From CAYNTG01 sp964400105 (GTDB taxonomy: Bacteria; UBP14; UBA6098): a stretch of 6,304 nt of DNA. This document shows positions 1-5,902 of the stretch, piece after piece. The stretch spans positions 1 through 6,304 of the forward strand of contig CAYNTG010000108.1 of assembly GCA_964400105.1 (NCBI GenBank). The letters are read 5' to 3'. The translations under genes and the position numbers were made by a program. Positions within the stretch are counted from its first letter, which is position 1. The number at the start of each line of letters is the position of its first letter. Below the pieces are notes generated by a model, which worked only from the letters and a program-made list of their open reading frames with translations, made no database searches and was not told where the DNA came from.

Positions 1-349
1 GGTAGTCGTCGGGGGGGAGATAGAGCGAGAGGTATTTCTTCACGCGGCTGACGAATTTGTCGCATTTCGCGCGGGCCTCCTGCGCCGTGCGCGTTTTCTC
101 CTTTTTGATGCGGTTGGCGTCCTGCTGGGCGTCCCATGCGATAGCGTATTCGGCAAACGGAATAATGAAGCTGACAGGTGGCATATCGGCGGTATCTACG
201 GTTTTCATGGAAAGCTCGATCAGGCCGCGAAGCTCCGTCCATGGGATATCGACATTCGTTTTCGGCAACGCGGGCAGGGAATCCACCATCTGCGCGCTTA
301 GGGTAAATATGGCTGTCAGAAACACAACACAAAGAAGTTTCGCACGCAT
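1..349 (-). CDS. Secreted protein of unknown function (5' end, truncated by window)
   Basis: This is an open reading frame of 116 full codons from an ATG at 349, with no stop before the window edge. A ribosome-binding site AAGGA (360-356) sits 6 bases upstream. The N-terminus MRAKLLCVVFLTAIFTLSAQ is a typical signal peptide: two basic residues, a hydrophobic core, and likely cleavage near residue 19 or 20. The mature part begins with a proline-containing segment and an IPWTELRGLIEL stretch (about residues 36-47). After residue 75 it becomes a charged, helix-prone segment rich in A, K, R, E and Q that ends in a short hydrophobic patch (about 108-112). The product should act in the periplasm or at the cell surface. 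I do not recognise a family, and the helical segment could be a coiled coil. It has its own promoter and lies downstream of the mreB-methyltransferase pair on the same strand. A plus-strand frame over the same bases is its shadow. Confidence 0.72.
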   Translation of the reverse strand, partial: MRAKLLCVVFLTAIFTLSAQMVDSLPALPKTNVDIPWTELRGLIELSMKTVDTADMPPVSFIIPFAEYAIAWDAQQDANRIKKEKTRTAQEARAKCDKFVSRVKKYLSLYLPPDDY

Positions 350-388
350 AAGCCATCCTTTAAAATGAATTATTGGATTTAGATATAA

Positions 389-416
389 AATATAAGGTTA
401 AATAGTGGAGAGTCAA
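389..416 (-). promoter_or_regulatory. Sigma-70-like promoter for the secreted protein gene at 349
   Basis: Read on the minus strand, TTGACT (416-411) and TATATT (394-389) are separated by 16 bases. Each box differs from consensus at one position. Transcription should start near 382, giving a leader of about 30 bases that contains the AAGGA ribosome-binding site. The -35 box overlaps one arm of the inverted repeat at 414-444. Confidence 0.6.
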
Positions 417-444
417 TAAACCAAATTGACAATGGGGTTTATTG
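414..444. repeat. 9-bp perfect inverted repeat overlapping a -35 box
   Basis: The arms CAATAAACC (414-422) and GGTTTATTG (436-444) are exact reverse complements around a 13-base centre. The centre itself holds a small dyad, ATTG-A-CAAT. The repeat lies between the stop of the methyltransferase gene (462) and the promoter of the next gene, and it shares bases 414-416 with the -35 box. No T-run follows on either strand, so it does not look like an intrinsic terminator. An operator, or an mRNA 3'-end hairpin for the mreB operon, are both possible. Confidence 0.45.
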
Positions 445-461
445 CAACGCTATCGATGTAT

Positions 462-1097
462 TTAATATATCTTGGTGCTGAGTGCCACACCATCGCCGAT
501 GGGGAGCCATACGGTTTTGAGCCTCGGGTCGAGTTCGAGGGCGTGATTGTATGGGTCGAGTGTCATGGCCTTTGGATCGTCGAACATCACCGGAAATAGA
601 ATATCGTCCGAAAGGAGGATCCCGCCCGGCTCCAAAAGCTCGATAAGTCGGTCGAGCATCGTTATATATTGGCTTTTGGTGCCATCCTGAATTATCAGGC
701 CGAACGGACCCTTTTGATGTTCGATAATCTCGTTCGCGTCGCCGACTATAAGCTCGACATTTTTCTCCACGCCAGTGTGCTGGATGTTTTGGACAGCGGC
801 GCTCGCTATTCGACGATTGATCTCTATCGTGACAATCCGTCCGCCATAGGTAGCCGCAATTCTTCCAAGCGCCACTGCCGTTTCGGCGACGCTCGTGCCG
901 ATTTCGAGGATTTTCTTCGGGTGTTTCGATGCGATCAAAAATTCGGCGAGTGTGAGCGGGAGAGTGCCGAGCGTTGGGTTGATGTTCACATCTTTGAGGT
1001 CGGAACCGTCGGTCGCAAGCTTTGGCCTTTTCGGTAGAAATTTTTCGATATATTCGAGGGCTTTAGAAAGATCGAATTCCGGCTTCAGCGGCGGCAT
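462..1097 (-). CDS. SAM-dependent O-methyltransferase-like protein, family 3/COMT type
   Basis: The predicted protein has 211 residues with a class I Rossmann methyltransferase fold. Motif I is ILEIGTSVAETAVALG (63-78), the form seen in the COMT/CCoAOMT-like family. The strand-2 acidic residue that binds the SAM ribose is E92 in VTIEIN. GDA at 119-121 precedes the adenine-contacting region. IIQDGTKSQY (135-144) and LEPGGILLSDDILF (155-168) match the family's metal-site strands, with D138 and D164-D165 as candidate metal ligands. Relatives methylate catechol-like or other small hydroxylated substrates using Mg2+; the substrate here cannot be read from sequence. Length is normal for the family. 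The ATG overlaps the mreB stop (TAATG), so translation is probably coupled; the nearby ribosome-binding sequence is only a purine-rich AAGAAG. A role in shape control is not implied by the sequence. Confidence 0.85.
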   Translation of the reverse strand: MPPLKPEFDLSKALEYIEKFLPKRPKLATDGSDLKDVNINPTLGTLPLTLAEFLIASKHPKKILEIGTSVAETAVALGRIAATYGGRIVTIEINRRIASAAVQNIQHTGVEKNVELIVGDANEIIEHQKGPFGLIIQDGTKSQYITMLDRLIELLEPGGILLSDDILFPVMFDDPKAMTLDPYNHALELDPRLKTVWLPIGDGVALSTKIY

Positions 1098-2128
1098 TAT
1101 TGCTTCTTTTCCCGTGCGAGAAGCCTGCTATATTTGCCCATGTCGTTAATGATCTTGCCGGTTCCCATCGCGACGCATGTCAACGGATCGTCCACGACAT
1201 ATACCGGAAGATTGGTCTCCTCGCGAATTCGCTGGTCGAGGCCGCGAAGCAGGCATCCGCCGCCTGTCAGGACGATACCTCGATCGACGATATCGCTGGC
1301 AAGCTCCGGGGGAGTGGCTTCGAGTGCGCGACGAAGCGCATGCATAATAAGTCGAACTGGTTCGTCGAGGCCATCCCTGATCTCCTCGCTGGAAATCTTT
1401 AACGTCTTCGGCAAACCATCGACAACGTCGCGCCCCTTGACATCGACGAACTCTTCGCCGCCTGGAAGTGGATATGCGGAACCGACCTCGCGCTTGACCC
1501 ATTCGGATGTGTTTTCCCCGATTGCGAGGTTGTATTTCTTTTTTATGTAATTCATGATCGCCGTGTCCATCTCGTCTCCGGCAATCCTGATGCTTGTGTT
1601 GTTCACGATGCCCGACAGTGCGATAACAGCGATTTCGCTGGTTCCGCCGCCAATATCGACGATCATGTTTCCGCGCGGCTCCTCGACCGGAATCCCGACT
1701 CCGATAGCGGCTGCCATCGGCTCGTTCACGAGAAAAACATCGCGGGCACCGGCGTTTTCGGCAGATTCCGTTACTGCGCGGCGTTCGACCTCGGTGATTC
1801 CCGAAGGAACCGAGATCACGATGCGCGGCTTTATCAAAAATCGCTTGCGGATTACCCTGCGGATGAACTCGCGAAGCATCTCGGCGGTCATCGTGAAATC
1901 CGCGATGACGCCGTCTTTGAGCGGGCGAACAGCGCGGATATGTCCAGGTGTTCGACCGAGCATCTCGCGAGCGTCGTGTCCGATAGCGATTATCTTTCCA
2001 GTCGCGTTTTCCACGGCAACCACGGACGGTTCGTTGAGGATGATCCCTCTTCCCTTCACGAAAACCAGTGTGTTCGCGGTTCCAAGGTCTATTCCAATAT
2101 CGTTCGATAATATGTCGAAAACTGGCAT
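1097..2128 (-). CDS. mreB: Rod-shape-determining actin homologue MreB
   Basis: MreB polymerises on the inner face of the cytoplasmic membrane and directs the elongation machinery for peptidoglycan. This 343-residue protein is full length for the family (about 330-350). Visible landmarks are the phosphate-1 loop DLGTANT (14-20), the NEPSVVAVE segment (32-40), the catalytic-type glutamate E136 in VNEPMAAAIG, the phosphate-2 motif DIGGGTSE (158-165), and the adenosine motif LTGGG ending near residue 291, followed by the LPVYVVDDPLTCVAMGTG signature. The N-terminus PVFDILSN could be a short membrane-binding helix. The ATG at 2128 is preceded by a weak GAGAAG ribosome-binding sequence. The conserved DIGIDLG would begin too early for any later start. 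No convincing promoter was found in the 243 bases upstream; a TTGCAA box near 2210 is a poor match. The next gene overlaps its stop by one base, and no mreC or mreD follows within the window. Confidence 0.97.
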   Translation of the reverse strand: MPVFDILSNDIGIDLGTANTLVFVKGRGIILNEPSVVAVENATGKIIAIGHDAREMLGRTPGHIRAVRPLKDGVIADFTMTAEMLREFIRRVIRKRFLIKPRIVISVPSGITEVERRAVTESAENAGARDVFLVNEPMAAAIGVGIPVEEPRGNMIVDIGGGTSEIAVIALSGIVNNTSIRIAGDEMDTAIMNYIKKKYNLAIGENTSEWVKREVGSAYPLPGGEEFVDVKGRDVVDGLPKTLKISSEEIRDGLDEPVRLIMHALRRALEATPPELASDIVDRGIVLTGGGCLLRGLDQRIREETNLPVYVVDDPLTCVAMGTGKIINDMGKYSRLLAREKKQ

Positions 2129-2310
2129 GGCTTCTCGTTCTGTCGATGCGGCACAAATACCGCTGTTTTCAATAACTATCTAATATCGTTTTTTATCTGT
2201 ATTTTTGCAACTACTTTTTCGATACATGATGATCGATATGAAGATGGAATTTTTTTTGGGGTATGGGGGGCGTCGTTGCCCGCTTCATTTGTCGACATTG
2301 CCGACCGCGG

Positions 2311-2320
2311 ACAAATTTGT
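2311..2320. repeat. Palindrome ACAAATTTGT upstream of the kinase promoter
   Basis: This is a perfect 10-base palindrome ending 12 bases before the -35 box at 2333. A further half-site ATTTGT lies at 2287-2292, so ATTTGTC (2287-2293) and GACAAAT (2310-2316) also form a 7-bp inverted repeat. Its position fits an activator or repressor site, but AT-rich palindromes of this size also occur by chance. Confidence 0.3.
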
Positions 2321-2332
2321 TTTCTTCTAATC

Positions 2333-2360
2333 TTGACAGTTCGAGACTCCGCACTATATT
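2333..2360 (+). promoter_or_regulatory. Strong sigma-70-like promoter of the kinase operon
   Basis: TTGACA (2333-2338, exact consensus) and TATATT (2355-2360, one mismatch) are separated by 16 bases. Transcription should begin about 2366-2369. The likely start codon is at 2372, so the mRNA would carry only about 3-6 bases before the ATG and no ribosome-binding site. The promoter lies inside the longest open frame, which argues against the far-upstream TTG start at 2276. Confidence 0.72.
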
Positions 2361-2371
2361 GGTGTGTTACT

Positions 2372-4177
2372 ATGGAATTTGACGAAAAAAACAATAGCGA
2401 TAAAAAACGAAGGGTTCCGATAGGTCTAAAGATATTCCTCGGTTTCGCAGGGATATTGCTCTATGTGCTTATCGGAAACGTTCTTATCCTGTCCCAACTC
2501 TCGAAGCTGAACAACATTATCAAATCGACCGGCTCCGGGATGTTTCGCATCGCGCTTTCGCAAAAACTTCGCGGGACGTTGCGTCAGCAGCGAAGTTCAC
2601 GGGCGCTATATAATCATCTTGATCATCTTGGCGAGCCTATCGAGCGTAAAATTGCAATGAAGGCTATCGATGATTTTTCGGACTCGTTCGAACGCGAGAT
2701 AAAATCCATCTCGAAAAAGCGCAATTCTGATGTCCTGAAAGAGCTTTCCGAAGATATGGATTTCTATTCCTTAACCGTGAGAGACGCAATCGAATCGGCT
2801 GCGGAACGTTCCGCAATCGAGGCAAATAATCTTATTACATCGAGGGAAAACAGGGATCGAAAAGCGCGAATCGAAAAGGGCATCTCGACGGCGCGAAAGC
2901 GTTATTATTTCTCGATAACGCAGAACGAATTCGTCAAGGTCAACGAGACGATCGATCTGTTCATCAAACCGCTATATTACATCGAGCGATTCGCGCTCGA
3001 AAGCGAGGATTTTCGAGCCGGCGCGGAATCCCTAGCGGTTCTTTCATCGCGGAAAGACCCTCTTCCAAAAACGATTTCCGCCATCTCGGATACATTGCGA
3101 ATCCTATTCGAGCGCGAGATCGAAAGCGGAGTTTTTACGGACGACCGTTCGTGGGACAGCGTCTATTCGGCGCTCAGCGATACGCTCGAAAATATCCTGA
3201 TAACAGAGCTTTCAGACATCACAACGACCATCGAGAAATCGAGGAACGCCGTCGTTATGACGCGGCGGTTCGGTATATGGGGAACGCTGGTTCTTTCGCT
3301 GCTCGGGCTGATAATCGCGGTAACGATAGCGCGGATAATATCCTCCCCCATCAGTAATCTACGCGTGGCCACTCACGCCGCCAAACGAGGCGAATGGGAG
3401 AGCCATATCGAAAAGACAACGAACGACGAGATCGGCGACCTCACCGACGATTTCAACGCGATGCTGGTGGAGCTCGGCCAGCTCGACGAGATGAAAAACC
3501 GATTCTTGGCGAGCATCACGCATGACCTGAAAAGCCCTATCGGCAGAGTCCGGGGAAATATTGCGAACTTGCAGGATGGTCTTCTCGGGCCGATTACCGA
3601 GGGTCAGGCCGAGCTTTTCGAGATGATGTCGAGAGACATCGATAAGCTTTCGCGCCTTATCCACGATATACTCGACCTTCAAAAGATGAAGGCCGGGGCG
3701 TTCAAACTCGACCTCCACTCCGTCGATATGCAGACCTTCTTAATGGAAAGCCTCGAACAACACGCGAGCGAGTTTATCAAAAAGGACATCGAGATGGGCG
3801 TCAAGCTCGATGTGGAGGGAGTCAGCGCGAATATCGATAAGAGGCAGATCGATCGCGTGCTCGATAATCTGATCACCAATGCCATAAAATATACCAGCAC
3901 GGATGGGAAAATAATCGTCGAGGCAAAAATTGAAAAAAATATGCTCGTGGTTAAGGTTTTCGATAACGGCGTCGGCATCCCGAAGGAGCATCTTAAAAGG
4001 GTATTCGGCGAGTTTTATCAGGTCGAGAATAAGGTCAAAACCGCGAAGGGATCGGGGCTTGGCCTTGCGATTTCAAAACAGATCGTCGAGGCGCACCGGG
4101 GAAGAATATGGGCCGACAGCGAATCCGGTATCGGCACGTATTTTGCATTCTCGATCCCATTAACACCGAAGGGATAG
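2372..4177 (+). CDS. Membrane sensor histidine kinase (HAMP, HisKA, HATPase)
   Basis: The protein has 601 residues from ATG 2372. A basic N-terminus (KKRR, 11-14) precedes TM1 (about 19-40). An extracytoplasmic, mostly helical sensor region of about 260 residues follows (41-299), then TM2 (about 300-322), a HAMP linker (about 320-372, with P326 and E353 of DEIGDL), and a HisKA domain with phospho-acceptor H384 in THDLKSPI. D385 provides the acidic H+1 residue, and S388 replaces the usual T/N at H+4. The ATPase domain shows the N box (N503 in LITNAIKY), the G1 box DNGVGIP from D531, the F box FGEFYQV and the G2 box GSGLGLAI from G560. All catalytic boxes are intact, so it should autophosphorylate. 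The likely partner is the receiver protein encoded 4 bases downstream. The signal is unknown, because the sensor region matches no domain I can name. A start at TTG 2276 is open but would place the promoter inside the gene. Confidence 0.93.
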   Translation: MEFDEKNNSDKKRRVPIGLKIFLGFAGILLYVLIGNVLILSQLSKLNNIIKSTGSGMFRIALSQKLRGTLRQQRSSRALYNHLDHLGEPIERKIAMKAIDDFSDSFEREIKSISKKRNSDVLKELSEDMDFYSLTVRDAIESAAERSAIEANNLITSRENRDRKARIEKGISTARKRYYFSITQNEFVKVNETIDLFIKPLYYIERFALESEDFRAGAESLAVLSSRKDPLPKTISAISDTLRILFEREIESGVFTDDRSWDSVYSALSDTLENILITELSDITTTIEKSRNAVVMTRRFGIWGTLVLSLLGLIIAVTIARIISSPISNLRVATHAAKRGEWESHIEKTTNDEIGDLTDDFNAMLVELGQLDEMKNRFLASITHDLKSPIGRVRGNIANLQDGLLGPITEGQAELFEMMSRDIDKLSRLIHDILDLQKMKAGAFKLDLHSVDMQTFLMESLEQHASEFIKKDIEMGVKLDVEGVSANIDKRQIDRVLDNLITNAIKYTSTDGKIIVEAKIEKNMLVVKVFDNGVGIPKEHLKRVFGEFYQVENKVKTAKGSGLGLAISKQIVEAHRGRIWADSESGIGTYFAFSIPLTPKG

Positions 4178-4181
4178 TTGT

Positions 4182-5114
4182 TTGAGCGAAAAAGAGAAAA
4201 TACTTATTATCGACGACGAGGTTGGCAACCTTTTAATGCTCAAAATCCGCCTCGAACACGAGAATTTTAATGTCCTTACCGCCGACGATCCTTATGTCGG
4301 ACTTGAACTGGCACATTCGGCATCGCCGGATATTATACTGCTCGATGTCAACATGCCCGGCCTCGATGGTTTCGAGGTTTGCAAGCGATTAAAGGCCGAT
4401 TTCAATACGGGGAATATACCCGTTATAATGTTGACATGTATGGACGACACCGATTATAAAATCGAGGGGCTCGACATAGCCGGAGCCGACGATTATCTTA
4501 TCAAAGACGAGATAGATCATCGCGAAATCGCGGCGCGTATCCGCTCGATTCTGAGGAGAACACGCGAGTCTATCTCTGCCAGCCCATTGACGAGGCTCCC
4601 AGGAAATCGAAGCATCGAAAGCGAACTTAACCGCAGATTCGCATCCGGGCAATTTTTTACAGTTGGTTATATCGATATCGATAATTTTAAGGCATACAAC
4701 GATATATACGGATTCCAAAACGGCGATAAAGTAATATTGGCCATCGGAAATATCCTTCGCGAATCCGTAGCCGGACATCCGGGGACATTTATCGGCCATA
4801 TCGGCGGAGACGATTTTATCTTCATCGGATCGCCCGATATCGCGGAACCACTCGCCGCAAAGATTATCGACGAGGTCGAACAGGTCGCGCCAGGTTTCTA
4901 TTCCAACGAACATCGAGAAATAGGCGGAATAAATGCCACCGATCGCGACGGCAACCCGAGATTTTTCTCATTATTCGCAGTGAGCATCGCCATCATCCCG
5001 AGCGAGACGGTGCCGAATCCCGCGGCTTTATCGGAAATTGCTGGTAAGATCAAAAAGAAAATCAAAGCCCGAGGTGGCAATAGTTATGGCGGTCAAGAGT
5101 TACTCGATCAATAA
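4182..5114 (+). CDS. Response regulator with variant GGDEF (GGDDF) output domain
   Basis: The protein has 310 residues. The receiver domain (about 4-126) has acidic pocket D11-D12, phospho-acceptor D55 in LLDVNMPG, T85 and K108, so it should accept phosphate from the kinase just upstream. A short linker leads to LTRLPGN (136-142), which opens a GGDEF-type domain: metal-site YIDIDNFKAYND (163-174, D165, N173), NGDKVI (180-185) and HIGGDDF (206-212). The signature is GGDDF instead of GG[DE]EF, so the usual metal-binding glutamate is replaced by aspartate. The inhibitory RxxD site is absent; the aligned residues are H199 to T202. It may be a weak diguanylate cyclase, a c-di-GMP or GTP sensor, or a catalytically dead signalling module. 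The start is a TTG with AAGGGA (4169-4174) 7 bases upstream, 4 bases after the kinase stop. No DNA-binding domain is present. Confidence 0.9.
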   Translation: MSEKEKILIIDDEVGNLLMLKIRLEHENFNVLTADDPYVGLELAHSASPDIILLDVNMPGLDGFEVCKRLKADFNTGNIPVIMLTCMDDTDYKIEGLDIAGADDYLIKDEIDHREIAARIRSILRRTRESISASPLTRLPGNRSIESELNRRFASGQFFTVGYIDIDNFKAYNDIYGFQNGDKVILAIGNILRESVAGHPGTFIGHIGGDDFIFIGSPDIAEPLAAKIIDEVEQVAPGFYSNEHREIGGINATDRDGNPRFFSLFAVSIAIIPSETVPNPAALSEIAGKIKKKIKARGGNSYGGQELLDQ

Positions 5115-5619
5115 AATTATTTTAGCAATCGTCGTGCCGACCATTATGCTAATGTCCTGCGCACATACCCCGGAAGCGACATTCGGGGCAACACAATTAT
5201 TTGATTCCGCGACGGAAAACCTGAAGGATCAGCGCTTCGAGGAATCCAAATACGAATTCAGGCAGTTCTATTCGAAGCATCCGAATTCCGAATATGCCGA
5301 CGACGCGCTATTTCGATTGGGATATATCTCATGTCTCCAGGGAAATTACGCCGATGCACGCGACTATTTCAGCACGCTGATCGATGATTACTCGAAGAGC
5401 GAATGGGTTTTCGACGCCGAGGTTTGGAAAAGCCTTCTCGACTCGTGGATCGAGAAGGATCGCGAACTTAAATCCGTGAAAAGCAAATTATCATCGATGA
5501 AACCGCGAGATAAAGCGGAAACCGGCGACTCCGCCGGGGATATCGAAGCCCTCCAGGAGAAACTCGACCGGCTTCGCGAGGACAACCGCAAGCTGCGTGA
5601 GATAATCGAATCGATGTAG
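5086..5619 (+). CDS. TPR-containing lipoprotein with C-terminal coiled coil
   Basis: The protein has 177 residues from ATG 5086, preceded by a good ribosome-binding site GAGGTGG (5071-5077) at 8 bases. A lipoprotein signal peptide ends in the lipobox LMSC with C25 as the lipid-modified cysteine. Residue +2 is alanine, not aspartate, which in enteric bacteria favours the outer membrane. Residues about 35-115 look like two or three tetratricopeptide-type helix pairs of the BamD/CpoB kind (for example FRQFYSKHPNSEYADDALFR and the following YADARDYFSTLIDDYSKSEW). Residues 153-177 form a regular heptad coiled coil with I153, L156, L160, L163, N167, L170, I174 and M177 in the core. It is shorter than BamD, and its coil is at the C-terminus, unlike CpoB. 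The function is unknown; an envelope scaffold is plausible. Its first 29 bases overlap the end of the response regulator gene. An earlier in-frame TTG at 5038 is unlikely because it would push the signal peptide inside the chain. Confidence 0.82.
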   Translation: MAVKSYSINKIILAIVVPTIMLMSCAHTPEATFGATQLFDSATENLKDQRFEESKYEFRQFYSKHPNSEYADDALFRLGYISCLQGNYADARDYFSTLIDDYSKSEWVFDAEVWKSLLDSWIEKDRELKSVKSKLSSMKPRDKAETGDSAGDIEALQEKLDRLREDNRKLREIIESM

Positions 5620-5819
5620 GTGGGCAATGCCCACTGATGAGGCCGACTCGGCGACCGAGATTGAATGAAGCGCCGTTCCGGGTCGTCGTAGCCAACGATT
5701 TCCGCTTGAATCCCCCGTCCCCGCGCTGTCACGATTTTTGCGGTTCCTTCGGACGCAAAAATCCCAACCCACTTCCCACGCCAGTGCCCGACCACACGCC
5801 ACCTGCGCATTCAGCAATT
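5620..5819. other. C-rich intergenic block, possible dispersed element or gene remnant
   Basis: This 200-base stretch begins right after the lipoprotein stop with a small hairpin (GTGGGC 5620-5625, GCCCAC 5629-5634, 3-base loop) and ends where the sequence turns AT-rich. It is C-rich on the plus strand and contains a strong hairpin at 5733-5763. On the minus strand, frames from ATG at 5817 and 5810 stay open and run into the lipoprotein gene in antisense. Neither has a ribosome-binding site or a recognisable family. Its composition differs from both flanks. I see no convincing gene; a copy of an intergenic repeat family or an eroded coding fragment would both fit. Confidence 0.35.
5733..5763. 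repeat. 10-bp hairpin with short inner stem
   Basis: The arms GATTTTTGCG (5733-5742) and CGCAAAAATC (5754-5763) are perfect complements. The 11-base loop can add a three-pair inner stem, TCC (5745-5747) with GGA (5751-5753), or form a C-TTCG-G tetraloop at 5747-5752. Neither strand has a T-run directly after the stem, so it is not a classic intrinsic terminator. It could still mark the 3' end of the kinase operon transcript or be the core of a repeat element. Confidence 0.55.
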
Positions 5820-5829
5820 TAATAAGTTG

Positions 5830-5846
5830 ACAAATAATAAATTTGT
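5830..5846. repeat. Inverted repeat ACAAAT-N5-ATTTGT
   Basis: The arms at 5830-5835 and 5841-5846 are exact complements and end 13 bases upstream of the -35 box at 5860. The first arm overlaps an unpaired TTGACA at 5827-5832. The arms repeat the half-site seen before the kinase promoter at a similar distance (12 bases). It is a candidate operator, but short and AT-rich. Confidence 0.3.
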
Positions 5847-5859
5847 TTACAGAAAGTTC

Positions 5860-5888
5860 TTGACATTATTATTTTTGCGTCTTATGCT
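5860..5888 (+). promoter_or_regulatory. Sigma-70-like promoter in the leader of the last gene
   Basis: TTGACA (5860-5865, exact) and TATGCT (5883-5888, four of six) have the ideal 17-base spacing. Transcription should start near 5895. If no nearer promoter is used, the secreted-protein gene at 6117 would have a leader of about 220 bases containing a small ORF and a GC-rich hairpin. A weaker TATAAA at 6089-6094 has TTGATT at 6064-6069, but the 19-base gap is poor. Confidence 0.55.
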
Positions 5889-5902
5889 GATTAGGAAGAT
5901 GT

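Noticed and set aside
57..368. Plus-strand open frame of 103 codons
   Set aside because: It is antisense to the signal-peptide protein on the minus strand, which has its own promoter and ribosome-binding site. The plus-strand frame has neither.
1146..2156. Second long minus-strand frame of 336 codons across mreB, plus long plus-strand frames at 1134-1550 and 1554-2183
   Set aside because: They are shadows of the clear MreB frame; their products are arginine-rich or serine-rich without motifs.
2276..2371. Longer kinase start at TTG 2276 (adds 32 residues)
   Set aside because: The extension contains the strong promoter at 2333-2360 and puts an odd hydrophobic stretch before the basic N-terminus. 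ATG 2372 gives a normal cytoplasmic start before TM1.
2176..2394. Minus-strand open frame of 72 codons between mreB and the kinase
   Set aside because: It starts inside the kinase gene in antisense, covers the kinase promoter, and encodes a low-complexity sequence without family features.
3930..4163. Plus-strand open frame of 77 codons inside the kinase gene
   Set aside because: It is out of frame with intact HATPase motifs (D531, G560) and has no motif or start signal of its own.
5038..5085. Longer lipoprotein start at TTG 5038 (adds 16 residues)
   Set aside because: It would place a long basic segment before the signal peptide and lengthen the overlap with the regulator gene. ATG 5086 has a good ribosome-binding site at 8 bases.
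5620..5634. Hairpin GTGGGC-AAT-GCCCAC as intrinsic terminator of the kinase operon
   Set aside because: The stem is only 6 bp and no T-run follows it. It may affect the mRNA end, but it is not a classic terminator.
5388..5817. Minus-strand open frames of 75, 108 and 140 codons
   Set aside because: They run antisense through the end of the lipoprotein gene, lack ribosome-binding sites, and overlap each other in different frames. The part at 5635-5817 is kept only as a possible remnant or repeat.
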